A stretch of DNA of 64,000 nucleotides from Prunus persica (taxonomy: Eukaryota > Streptophyta > Magnoliopsida > Rosales > Rosaceae). Where the stretch lies: NCBI RefSeq assembly GCF_000346465.2, contig NC_034012.1, forward strand, positions 1,451,134-1,515,133. Direction: 5' to 3'. Position numbers and translations under genes: made by a program. This document shows, piece after piece, positions 1 through 25,957 of this stretch (the stretch's first letter is position 1; each line of letters begins with the position of its first letter). The notes under the pieces are model-generated. The model was not told the DNA's origin. It worked only from the letters and a program-made list of their open reading frames with translations, and did no database searches.

Positions 1-1599
1 GCAGTCCAAAAAAAGAAAAAACAATTGTAATAAACTTTGTCGATTACCGTTATACCCTTCCAAAGTTTTTTTTTCCTTTGCTCCTTCGGCCAAGAATGAG
101 TTTTCACCTCATTGGCCAGCAAAAAATAAGGGTTTCTACTCTGAATTGTCGAAGATTCAAGTTAGCTGAGTTTAGTCATGATAGTGTTTCTGTTTTATTG
201 TATTTAAGTTCGAGTCTTGTTCTCCGTAAATTATATTAGTTATAATTATTTAGACTGTCAATTGTATATATAGCAATTTACACGATATTTTATGAGAAAT
301 GACTATAATGCCCTAATAACATAAGTTACTCTCTTTTTTTCTTATTTGGAAACTTATGAAGAACATGAGCTGGTGTCGGTTACTTACCATAGAGTGTGGC
401 ACGCCTTCTTTTCAAATTTTCAAAGGGAGGAAAGTCATCATTCCCTCTCTGCTTTTTTTACTGAATGACCCAAAAAGGTCATGTCTTTAGCAGATGCCGC
501 AGAGGGGTGAATTGGGAAAATCAGGTTTCTGCTTCGTTTCTAACGGTTCTCTAGTTTTAATCACCGTCACGGGAAACCTCTACAGTAACCCTGGTCCGGA
601 AGTATGGAATCAATCACCAACCTTGACTTTTAACGGAATGACTTAAATGCCCCTGTTAGAGTCAATCTTGCGGGCCAAAAAATATTGCCTACTTGGAAAA
701 CACGTGTTTCCTTTTGATTATGTCACGTGAGTGAACAGCCCTCACCGGTTTCACACCAGAGATGAAGACACAAAAGCACACGGTGACTTTAACAAATCAC
801 AAATTAAGTTTGACTAATCCTCCAATTAAGTTTGACTAATCCTCCAATAGATCAGTTTGAGCAGGACGTGCTAAGCAATCATACCCAATTTATTTTGTTT
901 AAAAATCTAGTAAAAATGAATAAACCACAAATTCCACGTCCATATGAACATAACTAAAAAAAAAAAAATTTTAAAGCTAGTAAGTCTAAATGTAATTATT
1001 TAGTAATTTAATTAATAATTTGGTTATATCGTCACGGTTGCCAGAAAAAAAAAGAAAGATATATTTCTAAGTTGAATGAGACCATAATCCATGCTTAATT
1101 ATATGTTTTTTTTAATTTTGTCATCAAGATGATCTTTGAGCTTTTTTTATAAGTTTTCCTTCCATATTCTAATGCAAGGTGTGCCTCGTACAAGTTATCT
1201 CACCGTTATTAAATCATCAATTGCTTAACTGCGACATTTAATTAGATTAGATTAGGGACGTCATGAGGAAAGTGACGTGCATGCATAATTAAATATTGTG
1301 CCTTGAAGATTAACCCAAACAAACTATGGATGATGCTGACTGTACACGACACATAAGATAAAAGTCTAATTAAATTTCCATCCAAGGGTAACGACAAAAA
1401 TCCGTCCATAATTATCAAAGCACTCATTCAAGAATCTGTTAATTTTCACAACCAACTCTAATCCATTGAATTTCAATCAAGAGGGGGGGAAGAAATTTGA
1501 ATGTCTCGTTGTTTTTTTTTTTTTTTAACTTCAATATTTGATTGATCAAGTATAGAAAAACAAATCTCAACCTCCTTCCTTGTTGAATAATTTTTTAAA
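1..1599. other. Intergenic, no gene seen
   Basis: AT-rich sequence with no open frame that resembles a protein family. The short open frames are low-complexity or antisense noise. The only clear structure is a perfect 22-bp direct tandem duplication at 802-845. The stretch ends at the target site duplication of a MITE. Confidence 0.6.
802..845. repeat. 22-bp tandem duplication
   Basis: Two perfect head-to-tail copies of a 22-bp unit (802-823 and 824-845) beginning AATTAAGTTTGACTAATC. No function is evident. Confidence 0.85.
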
Positions 1600-1609
1600 T
1601 TTATGGTAT

Positions 1610-1824
1610 GAATAATACTAGTCTTACTACATTTGTATATCACAATTTTATACCACATGATATGGCAGTTGATGTGTACATACCACATCAGCTAATTAAT
1701 GTGATTAACATGTTTTATTATTATTAAAATATACTTCATTGATTTAATTAATGTGGCATATAATGGACATACATAATGTGGTATAGAAATGTGAAATAAA
1801 AATGTGATAAGTGTAGCGTTGCTC
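1610..1824. mobile_element. Mutator-type MITE with 9-bp target site duplication
   Basis: A 215-bp AT-rich element without coding capacity. Its ends are imperfect terminal inverted repeats of about 50 bp. The left end begins GAATAATACTAGTCTTAC and the reverse complement of the right end begins GAGCAACGCTACACTTATC. Both then run into a TATACCACAT motif. It is flanked by a perfect 9-bp direct repeat TTATGGTAT (1601-1609 and 1826-1834), and the next base outward also matches. A 9-bp duplication is the Mutator superfamily signature, so this looks like a non-autonomous MULE derivative. Confidence 0.75.
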
Positions 1825-1834
1825 TTTATGGTAT

Positions 1835-2788
1835 AACTCTTCTTTACGTAACCAAAATGGATAAAATAATTACGGTAGAAGTAGAACCATGCATGCACCG
1901 CCCTTTTGAATACTTTAGTTTGGTGGTGTGTGAAAAAAAGTTTCCCCTCGTATAATAAAAGCTCTCATAGTCTCGAGAAATATTCTTTACTTTCATTGCA
2001 TTGTTTCGTTCTATTTATGTTCTTACGTCACTTATCAAAGAAGGAGAGAGATAAGAAGAATGAGACAATAATGCAACATGAGTACTCTCTCTCATATTAG
2101 TTACCAAACAAAGAGAGATAGGAAGAATGAGACAATACAACATAAATATGGAAGTTTTTCTCCTAAATTTGTCAAACAAAACAAAAAAGAGAAAGAAGAA
2201 AATCTATTATTTAAGAGCGTTATAGAACTTTACCAAAAAAAAAAAAGCGTTATAGAAACTCATCTTTAATAATAGGAAAAAAAAAGAAGAAAAAGAATAA
2301 ATCCTAACAAATAATATTATGCATAGCCCCAAAAGTTAAAAATAACATAATATAATCCCATTTAAAGTTTTTAACAAAAAAAATGAAGAAGGTTATTGCA
2401 AAACAACTCAAAAAAATAAGAGGATGCGAAATCCAAAGAAGAGGTGAAAGCGACATGCTGAACAAGTAGAAAGTGATGGCATGGATTATTTAGATCATCC
2501 AACATAGAAATTAAGGGAGAAAGTGAGTGATGGATGGACCTTGAAAATTCTCAGCCTCTTGCTGAACAAAAAAGAGAGAAAAAGAGAAGGGGACGCCAAC
2601 AACAGCGACTGACGTGTCAAAAAATTAAGTGATAAAACGTGATCCATGAGTTAAACTACATTCAATCATACTAATCACAGCTTAATTACAATTACTAATT
2701 AATAAGCTTCAAGCTAATATTGTAGTGCACATTACTACTTGTACTAATTAGCTTATAACGTACAACATTTTGCAGCCTAGGCCCTTAA
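1835..2788. other. Intergenic downstream of G1, A-rich
   Basis: Purine- and A-rich sequence (2040-2420) with no supported gene. The last part, about 2619-2780, lies just downstream of the G1 stop codon. It is duplicated almost unchanged at about 10081-10230, which marks it as part of the tandem duplication unit shared with G2. Confidence 0.6.
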
Positions 2789-6252
<3,464 letters not shown>

Positions 6253-6868
6253 TGGGAAATAAAGATGAGTTTTTTATTTTTCTTTTAAATTTTTTTATTT
6301 AATAAGGCAGAAATTGATACGCTAGAGGTAGAGGGTAGCTGAGATTTTACACACACAGAGGTCCACCTGGGAGTGGTTGTAGAAAGAGAACATGACATAG
6401 GACACCCAACCAGAATCTTACGTAGCTGTTTAGTTATTGTGTGGAGTTTCTCTAAGTGTTGAAAGGTGATGAACTTCAAAGTTGACTTTATTTATCAGAT
6501 TGGGTTCTTATGTCCAAGTTTGTAGCGTATACGAAGGAAAATCTTGCTCACAGATTGAACTTGAGACTTTTCAAGTCTTTATGTTGAGCAATTGATCAAT
6601 GGTCGAAAATATATCGTGAGACCAATAATTCTAACTTGCCCCACACGTCAACTGATAAGAAAATTGAAAATTGTTGTTTTAAACAAACTTTTTTCTAAAT
6701 TTTTTTAATTTTAAAAATATGATACTTTTGCAAGCTTAGGGAGTAGCATTTGCATCAACAAACCAATTTGGGTTGGCCCCTTCATGTAGCAACAAATTAT
6801 ATTATGTGGTAAATAATCTTTTGCAAGCTGCTGTAGGTACCGTAGCTTAACGGGTAACATTTTCAAAT
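6253..6868. other. G1 upstream region
   Basis: Putative promoter and 5' leader of G1. About 6285-6730 aligns with 14105-14640 upstream of G2, for example the block around 6470-6700 against 14385-14640, so the two promoters are duplicates. No other gene is seen. Confidence 0.55.
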
Positions 6869-7529
6869 CCGGACTGTGCCAAAACCGCCTTTTCCAAGCT
6901 TGTTTGCGACAGAGAAATTGTTGGCGGCTACTGATATGGTTGCTAGATCAAAAAATGGTAAATCTGAGTTTATTCTAGTCTCATCAACATCTGCAGTAGA
7001 GTCTTCCAAGTAGGTTGACCCTGTGGCAAGTCTAAGTGAAAATTTATAGTCTCCTTGTTTAAATGCAAGTAGGGGTGGGCATCAATCCGGCCGATCCGAC
7101 CAAACCGGCCGAACCAAACCGTATTTTTCGGTTTGGTTTGGTTTTGACTTTAAAAAAGTCAACAGTTTTAAAATCTGAACCAAACCGGAGTAATTTGGTT
7201 CAGCTACAGTTTTAAGTTTTAAAAAACTGTGTTAATCCGAACCGAACCGTTTAAATATTAATTAATTATATATATATATATATTAATTTACATGTGTCAA
7301 TGGTTGAGTGGCTACTTAGAAGTGTTAGTGTACACCCAACCGCACTGAATTGAACTCCAACCCATCTATTTTCAGACTCAACGCATTCCAGAGTTGTCTT
7401 CCTTACGCAGCCTCCCTCACTCAACCACTTCAACCCTAGAAAAGCCACCATTGATTTGAACCACCACAACCTCCACTGCTTCAATCAAACCCATTCTCAC
7501 ATAGCAAAAATCTCTTTGGCGTCGCACCT

Positions 7530-7672
7530 CCATCGTCATCGGTGCACAGCCATTGTCATCGTCGCACGGCCAGAGTCATCGTCGCACAGCCATCGTCATC
7601 CCCGCACAGCAGCGTCATCGTCGAACACCAGTGTCATTGTCGCACACCAGCATCATCGTCGCACAGTTGATT
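7530..7672. repeat. Degenerate short tandem repeat inside the hAT-like element
   Basis: About seven irregular copies of a unit like CATCGTCATCGTCGCACAG. The open frame across it is a by-product of the repeat and resembles no protein family. Confidence 0.7.
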
Positions 7673-8482
7673 GATGTTCGAGAAGCCCAAGAAGTGTATG
7701 TTCTAATATTTAATTTCTGATTATCTACATATTTTTCTTTTGATGGATGTTCTGATTTCAATTTCTTGGAATGAACTTTTAGTTGTGGGTTTATCTATAT
7801 ATATGATCATATTATATTGAGAAGTTCAAATTTGAAAGTTAGCAATTAACTTCTGAGTCTCAATTCCAAATAACACAGCAGCAGAGGATTTAATTAATTA
7901 CCTTCTACCATAACCTCTTTCCATAACAACCACGCCTCCATTGCCAAAGTTATTCAGCCTCTCAAATTGCTCTACTGTCCATTTGTTCCATCTCATGAGA
8001 AACATTCTCAGTGTTAGGCCATGTGAAAGCCAATTGAAAATTTAGAAGCGACCGTAAAGCATTCGAATGGCTTTCTCTACTCTCATATTCTCCCTGTCCT
8101 GAAAATTCCCTTTTCATGGAAAAAATTGCAACAAAGTCTTGTTAAAAGTAGTGTTCCAATTGTTTTTAGTAAATTGACACTTACCAAAGTCTTGCTCTCT
8201 TAGCCGAGGCTCTTCTGTCTAGGAGGGGGTGCTTTAGTACTAGTAGCTGACTTCCTATGCAAGTGCTTTTCAGGAAAACTAGCCAACCTCACTTTGTATT
8301 TTGGACAGCTGTTGCTAATTGATTCTCATATATTTTGGCATTTGAAAATCCTCATTTCTGTTGTTGTGATATCCCACACAACCTTGCAATTATGGTAATT
8401 TTCTTATTCAATTCTTATTTTGATCATCTTGTATCCTAAAATTTGTGTTGATTCAACTGCTTTTATGTGCAGTATGGGGACA

Positions 8483-8825
8483 TGCTGGAAAACTGGACAG
8501 CCTTTAATTAAATAGAAATTATGAACTTGTATTTTGGATAGCCTTTTATTTCTTAGTTTTATCATCTTGTATTCATTTCTTATGAACTTTAGAATGTTTG
8601 TTTTGATGGAAATTGTGAACTTATATGCATGCTGGAAACTGGACAGCTTTTGATTAAATGAAAATTATGAACTTGTATTTTGGGCAGCCTTTCTTTTCTT
8701 AGTTTTATCATCTTGTATTAATTTCTTATGAACTTTACTACTTTAGAATGTTTGTTTTGATGGAAATTGTGAACTTAGATGCATGCTAGACATTGGACAA
8801 CCTTTGAATAAATGGAATGATGTTG
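8483..8825. repeat. Tandem repeat of about 165 bp inside the hAT-like element
   Basis: At least two similar units plus a partial third. Each starts near a CATGCTGGAAACTGGACAGC motif and contains TTTTATCATCTTGTATT and TTTGTTTTGATGGAAATTG. Non-coding. Confidence 0.7.
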
Positions 8826-10047
8826 TATTAGCCTTTGGTGGAATGGAATGATTTAATGGCAAAATGTTAGCATTATAATGTAAGAGCAGGTTGAAAAATG
8901 CATGGTTTTGTGTTAGGCACAAACCGGCCGAACCAATCCGAACCAAACCGATTACAAGTGGTTTGGATTGGTTCGGTTTCCATTATGATTTTAGCCTAAT
9001 CCGAACCAAACTGGACCGTTATTTTCTTATTGGTTCAGCTGTGATTTGAGAGTAAAACCGAACCAATCTGGACCGTGCCCACCCCTACATGCAAGTAAAT
9101 GCAGAACAAGTAATCTTATAGCCTTCTAGTCATGAACAATGTGAGAACTGAGTAAAATCTAACTGCCCTAAACTTATATGAATCTTAAATAAAGCTTGTA
9201 GCAAACGACGACGTATTTGGACAAGAATACCCTACCAGTCAGCATGCCAGTGCCACATAGTAGGAAGACAATCATGCAATCCAAAGATCTTTTCTTCCTC
9301 CCTGCCACGCAATACCAAAAGAAAACTACAATAAGGAGCCCTAGAGCAGCCACTACTGCAATTGCTATCTTCCCCCTTTTGCTAAGAGAACCATTCTTTG
9401 AATATTCACCTAAACTCAAATAAAATCCAATCAGCTTATGATTACGCATCCAACATTAACCCAAGAGAAAAAATAGGCCATCAACAATTTCGGCAACTAT
9501 GGAATCTGATTTATGATTTTTATATTTTAATTTTTTTTTTTGTAGGAATTTTTATTTTAATTGTTGGAAATCCTTCGTGCGACTCTGCATTTATTATCAT
9601 TAGGCTCCAGAAAGATTTTTAAATAAGTTGATCTTTGAGTATAATTATTATTATTATTTTTTTAACAAACGAAAAAAAAATTATGCTATGATGAGTAGTT
9701 CACGCTTCTATTGGTAATAATTACAAAAAAAATAAGGGAAAATGATACCTAATGTAATTGCATCAACTCGATCGTATGTATGTATATAATCTTGACCCAT
9801 ATCCAAATATGTCCTTGTGTCCATCAAATCTCCATGCCATGATTTCACCCTTCGCATTCTCATCCGCACTCGTGTACGCTATGCAAGAACATTTCTTCAT
9901 GCATTTCTTTTCACACATTTTCAAGCTCAAACTCATATGTTCGCACGTACAGTGGACGAGTCTGGTATCTTCACACGCGCCAACTTCACGAACCCTTCCC
10001 CGTTTCGACAAGTGGATGTTCCCTTTTTATTCATGCACCCACCCGAC

Positions 10048-10283
10048 CTGTTGGAGTACTTCCACTCATAGTCCGACTTGGTAAATTAAGAGATAAAACA
10101 TGATCTATGAGTTAAACTACATTCAATCAGTCTAATCACAGTTTAATTACAATTACTAATTAATAAGCTTCAAGCTAATATTGTAGTGCACATTACTACT
10201 TGTACAACATTTTGCAGCCTAGGCCCAAAGCTGAGTCATGGTGAAGGAGTAATTTAACCTGTTGGAGTACTTCCACTCATGGC
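10048..10283. repeat. 24-bp direct repeats flanking a duplicated downstream segment
   Basis: CCTGTTGGAGTACTTCCACT occurs at about 10048 and again at about 10258. Between them lies about 150 bp copied from the G1 downstream region (compare 2619-2780). The arrangement suggests a repair- or recombination-generated junction at the end of the tandem duplication. Confidence 0.65.
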
Positions 10284-10615
10284 CCCCAAGGAGTTAAGGT
10301 GATTTGAAGTGCTTCCAGTCTGAAGACATACATTTGTTTTTTATGCCTAGTCTGGTCATTTTTTCAGTTATCTGCTCTGGTGTGTTGGTGGTTCTTTTTA
10401 TTGGTTCTTACCAGGGGCAGTGCGTGGGTTATAAGAATCAGGCATGTAAGGGTGAGATTTTTCATGAGATTTGGTCTTTATATATATTACCCACTTAAAA
10501 TCTCACACAATACACCACTTAATGAAATACTTTAAAATCGATAAGTTTTTGAATACCACAATACTTTTATTGACTACTTAAAAATCATAATTGAATACCA
10601 ACGTACTTTTATTGA
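10284..10615. other. Spacer downstream of G2
   Basis: About 330 bp that does not align with the G1 downstream sequence. It has an open stretch at 10304-10498 without recognisable homology. No gene is supported. Confidence 0.5.
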
Positions 10616-14081
<3,466 letters not shown>

Positions 14082-14663
14082 TGTGAAATAGAGATGAGAT
14101 TTTATTTTTATTTTTAATTTTTTAATTTAAGAAAGCTGAAATTGATACACAGAGGGTAGCTGAGATTTTAAACACACAGGGGTCCACACCTGGGAGTGGT
14201 TGTAAAAAGAGAGCATGACATAGACATTTAACCGGAATCATAACTAGCTGTGTAGTTATTGGGTGGAGTTTTCTTCCTTTGGCAACTAAGAGAGAAGTGT
14301 TGCAAAATGTAAATTTGAAAGCTTTTTTTTAAACAGAGAACACGTGAATGCAAAGAAGCATCTTCAGTAGAAAAGGTGATGAACTTCAAAGTTGACTTTA
14401 TTTATGTCCAAGTTTGTAGCTTATACAAAGGAAAATCTTGCTCACAGATTGCACTTGAGACTTTTCAAATCTTTTATGTTCAGCAATTTGATCAATGGTT
14501 GCAAATATATCGTGAGACCAATAAATCTAACTTGCCCCACACGTCAACTGATAAAGAAAATTGAAAATTGTTGTTTCAAACAAACTTTTGTATATATATT
14601 TTTATTTTAAAAATATGATACTTTTGCAAGCTTTTGATTACGCATCCAATCAGCTTATGATTA
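14082..14663. other. G2 upstream region
   Basis: Putative promoter of G2, aligning in blocks with the G1 upstream region and carrying extra sequence at about 14270-14370. No independent gene is seen. Confidence 0.55.
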
Positions 14664-15530
14664 CGCATATAAATCTTGACCCATATCCAAATATGTCCTT
14701 GTGTCCATCAAATCTCCATGTCATCGCGTTCTCATCCGCGTGTACACTATGCAAGAACAATTCCTCCAGTTTCCACAGTTTTCACATCTCTCCATTAGGC
14801 TAGCATACCAAATTACGAGCCACTGATGTTCTCGATCATTCCACACCAACAACTCAACAGTACCTGATTCTCGTACCACTCCCATTGAGACTGGGAAGAT
14901 TGGATCGTTGCTAATTTCGTACATAAATGATGTCTCATCTCGGTTGTTCTTGAAACTAAAATTGAACATACCCCGAAATGATGTGATTTCCGGGATGCCG
15001 CTCCACTTCTGGCTAGTCCAAGATCCGACCCACCATTCTAGAGCTTGATCCTTGTACAAAATCAGCTGTGGCAAACTACTTGGGTCAATTCTGCATGAGT
15101 AGTTTCCGGTTCTCGGGTCATCTTGGGACTTCCAAGATGTTAAGAATGAATTTAGTAGACCCATTTGTGACTTGGGTTAATTCAATAAGAATATCCGATT
15201 TCGAGTCATCTTGGGCTTTCCAAGATGTTAAGAACATGTTTGACTCGGACCACTGATCCAGCCCAAGTTTCATAAATGAAAGCATTGTATTTGCGGGATA
15301 ATGAAAGGCTTGCCTTGCCAGAGCACCCTTTGGCTTCCATTTTCAATCAAAACCAGATTTTATGTATCCAAAAGCTTGGTTGTGAGATTGTTTGGTGATG
15401 AGAGAGTAACATTAGGGACCAAAGAGGGGTATTTTGGTCCTTCCAATAGATGACAAGGCCTCAACTCCATGGCTATTGATCGTTAGGACGACTCCAGAGG
15501 TATCATTGACAGGGTTGTCTCTGTTCTACA
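14664..15530 (-). pseudogene. GLK exon 1 pseudogene with EGF region deleted
   Basis: Minus-strand relic of one GLK ectodomain exon. A B-lectin part lies at about 15530-15236. An S-locus glycoprotein part (15175-14772) has a long open stretch including FLTSWKSQDDP and WSGIPEI. A short PAN remnant lies at about 14745-14672. The cysteine-rich EGF segment and most of PAN are missing, and the SLG part jumps directly to a CIVYT PAN motif. A short internal duplication (around 15115-15230, two copies of a CAAGATGTTAAGAA motif) disrupts the frame. No kinase exons follow on the 3' side. Confidence 0.85.
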
Positions 15531-15599
15531 ACGACGACCAGAAATCAGTCAGTTGTTCACTCGAAACAAGTAATGGATTTGCATATACCAGGCTGGACA

Positions 15600-15700
15600 A
15601 AGGACATGTGGTACCTCTCAGGCAATGCCCATAGTCCCACATCGAAATCTCACTCGAGATAGACACCTCCCAAGATATATAAATATGAGCACAAGTTCTC
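15600..15700. other. Possible LTR-end-like remnant
   Basis: Contains AGTCCCACATCG followed after about 40 bp by a TATATAAATA box. This pairing is common near the start of plant retrotransposon LTRs. No paired LTR, primer binding site or polyprotein is seen nearby, so only a fragment is suggested. Confidence 0.25.
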
Positions 15701-16914
15701 AAAATAAGGTAACGGTTACAATGCTACTTAGCCCTTACTCTGCCCAAATTGCTATTCACTCCGTCCTTAAGCTAACTTAAGCATTGAAGAGTCCTAAGAG
15801 ACCAAAGATGACACAATATCACTAAGTTGGGCCCGAAAGTGCTTGTCCATTTTCAGGCATCAACAACAACTTTTGAAGTTTTTAAAGTCTTATTACAAGA
15901 AAGGACTAATGGTGTCACTGGAAATGTCGACAAGATATGGCAATTCCCTAGAACTGATCCTAAGCTAGAAAGTTGCACTCCATTAATTAAGACTACTATG
16001 GCTTTCTAAAGATCACTTGGGTTGGGTGTGAAATAAATGATAAAGATATATTTAAATAAACGGAGTACTATAGGGAAGTAAAGGTCAACAAAAATTGAAA
16101 AGTCCAAGCTTTTGTTTGAATGCAGTGCGGTAACCAAAAAGCCTGACCAGGTTCCCACGCTCAAGTCTTGCTTATACAACAATGAAGAAGAACGAATCGA
16201 ATAAGGTTAACCAACCCTTTGGGAAAATTAATGATTATTTTTTTTAGTTTTGTCAAATCGAAGGTAACCAGTTAAAGAATATTCCACCGCAGGTTAAGGT
16301 CCTAAACTGGGGTGTGTTATCTGCAACTCAATTATTGTCAAGGAGCCTCTTTTTTCAACTCAATTATCTTTAGTATTACGCATTAGAAAACCTCAGCAAT
16401 TCCTGATGTTGTCGTAACCTTAAAGTTGCTAAGACATTCTCACACTTAAATGGTTCTTAAATCTCTTAACGGAATTGACTGAATATATTATTAATACCGG
16501 ACAAACAAGTCCACCATATCAGCTTTACAGTATTGTTAACGTTAATGTTGACACAAGTGCAGTGCAGATGGTTGCTTATGTGTTGCAACTTGCAAGGACT
16601 CTGTATTTTCGTATACTTCTCAGGATGTCAATTTGTTCCTCAGCTTTGCACATACTTCTTTATGAGTCAAAACAGTTTGCAAATTTTTTGTTTTTCAGTT
16701 CAAACCAATACACGTTCTTTCGACCACAGAAGAAGTCCTCAAGATGTTTTGTACTAAAACAGGATAACAGGGGAATCAAATATCTTACCAAACAATTACA
16801 ACCAAGATTTTAGTTGGAAGATTTACTAAATATTGTCTTAAGTTTGATAACAAATAACAATAAATGAGACCTAACTGTAATATACATGACTAGGATGTAC
16901 AACATATAAACTCA
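15701..16914. other. Intergenic downstream of G3
   Basis: No intact gene. It contains a kinase exon relic (16092-16165). It also contains a block around 16500-16560 with AGTCCACCATATCAGCTTTAC, which recurs downstream of G4 (about 20712) and upstream of G3 and G4 (about 20441, 25375). Confidence 0.55.
16092..16165 (-). pseudogene. GLK exon 4 relic
   Basis: About 75 bp matching the 3' half of kinase exon 4 of G3 and G4. AAGTCCAAGCTTTTGTTTG and the following ACCAAAAAGCCT align, but roughly 45 bp between them are lost. It lies on the wrong side of the exon 1 relic at 14664-15530 to belong to the same minus-strand gene, so it is a separate fragment. Confidence 0.65.
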
Positions 16915-20285
<3,371 letters not shown>

Positions 20286-21044
20286 ATTTTTGTAATGAAA
20301 TGCGACTGAGCCCCAGGGAAGAAGTATGGTCCATTAAGAAACTTCAACAACTATCAAGTGGTCAGAATTTGCTAACTCTAAGATCTTTCAATAATTTGTG
20401 GAATCTACTCTCGGATTGACTGACTACATAAGAAGACTAGGAAGCCCACTATGGCAGCGTTACACTCATTATTATTTTCTTTTTGCTGTTTGACATTTAT
20501 ATTATTTTCTAGCTCAATATTGCTACCAAATATCACAAGCAATACTTTGTTATACAAATCAGCTTTGCACATGTCTTCATGGAATCATGAGTCAACCAAA
20601 CGGTGTTGTAGTAACTCCGGCGTCTCTAAGACATTCTCACACTGCAATGGTTTTAAAAAAAATTAAATGTGATTGACAGAGTCTATATTATTATTACAGG
20701 AAAGAGAAGTCCACTATGCCAGCTTTACAATATTGTCAACGTTCATGTTGACAGTTCTTAAATACTCTGTTCCAAGACAGGGGAGCTGGGGTGAACTTTT
20801 GTATACAACTCAAAATGTCAATTTGTTCCTCAGATTTGCACGTCTTCTTCACAAGTCTTCAATATGTTTTGTACTAAAACTGGATAACCACAGGAGAAGC
20901 AACATATTCTACAAAACAATTACAACCAAGACTTTTGTTCGAACAATTACAAAATATTGTCTTAAGTTTGATAACAAATGGCAATACATAAGACTTAACT
21001 GTAAGACAAGAAAAAAATGAATATGATGCACAACATATATGTCA
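20286..21044. other. Spacer between G3 promoter and G4 3' end
   Basis: Contains two related blocks: GAAGCCCACTATGGCAGC at about 20440 (upstream of G3) and AGAAGTCCACTATGCCAGC at about 20707 (downstream of G4). The same motif is found beyond the other ends of both genes. No gene is seen. Confidence 0.55.
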
Positions 21045-25177
<4,133 letters not shown>

Positions 25178-25957
25178 ATTTTGTCATGAACATTTATCTC
25201 TGTAACTCGATAGTATTCAAAGAACTTTTTCTTCCTCAAAAAAAAATATGTGAGCCCCAGGGAAGAAGTGCAATCTATTAACACCTATGACCTGGTTAGA
25301 ATCAGCCTGGCTCGAAGATCTTTCAACACCTCATCCATTTGTCCAATCTTTCCGGGGATTGACTGGTAGGAAGTCCACTATGGCAGCTTTACGCTCTTTC
25401 TTTAATGTTTGTGTTATATGAGTTGGGACATTTGTCTACTTTTCTAGCTCAATATTGTACACCTGAAGCTATATTGACGCTGATGTCCGCTGCTGCTTTA
25501 GCTTATGTTTTTAAATGTATATAGATTTGACTGCAATGACAGTTGTTATATTTTTTATACTAGGGCAGGGGAAAAACAGGGGAACTGGGATGCTACAAAA
25601 TATCACAGCCAAGACTTTTATATACAACTCTGCTTTGCACATGTCTTCATGGAATCATGCATGACTCAACCAAACGACCTAACTTTGAAACATTTAGGTG
25701 ATTTTAAATCTATATTCATAGAAATTACTGATTTATATACATATATATTAATCTGCCATTTCTGGAGAACTTTTCATGGTCAGCATGGTTGGTTTTAATA
25801 AATCTTTGGTGATGCATGGTCAATTTGGAGTATAGTGTTTTCTGGAAATACAGGAAGATCTGTTTGGAAATACAATGAGCCTCCCTCATATCTTTCATGT
25901 ACAAAGAATTCTCGATTTGAATACAAAAGTTTAAAAGTAACAGAAAAGTCTACAAAT
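25178..25957. other. Spacer between G4 promoter and G5 3' end
   Basis: Putative G4 promoter at the left, including an AGTCCACTATGGCAGCTTTAC block at about 25373 that recurs around G3/G4. The rest is AT-rich with no gene. Confidence 0.5.

Larger units (their letters stand above)
7070..9087. mobile_element. Non-autonomous hAT-like transposon
   Basis: A 2018-bp element with perfect 12-bp terminal inverted repeats TAGGGGTGGGCA / TGCCCACCCCTA. It is flanked by 8-bp direct repeats AATGCAAG (7062-7069) and CATGCAAG (9088-9095) that differ at one base. Eight-base duplications and TAGGGG ends are typical of hAT elements. Subterminal regions are packed with CCGAACCAAACCG-type motifs in both orientations, as expected for transposase binding sites. 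No transposase reading frame is present, so it would need a helper in trans. Confidence 0.82.
6869..10080 (-). pseudogene. Truncated GLK pseudogene split by a hAT-like element
   Basis: Remains of a minus-strand GLK lying between G1 and G2. From its 5' to 3' end it shows the PAN/EGF end of exon 1 (about 10080-9751), exon 2 with a good transmembrane helix and basic stop (about 9412-9277), and exon 3 (about 7061-6869), which breaks off just after the GGFGTV of the P-loop. The start of exon 1, exons 4-7 and the kinase core are missing. The exon 1 piece has scrambled residues before its splice site. A 2-kb transposon lies at the 5' border of exon 3. The join at about 10080 runs straight into a copy of the G1 downstream sequence, so this is a duplication breakpoint remnant. 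Confidence 0.85.

Noticed and set aside
7456..7674. 72-residue His/Ser/Arg-rich frame
   Set aside because: Produced by the short tandem repeat within the hAT-like element.
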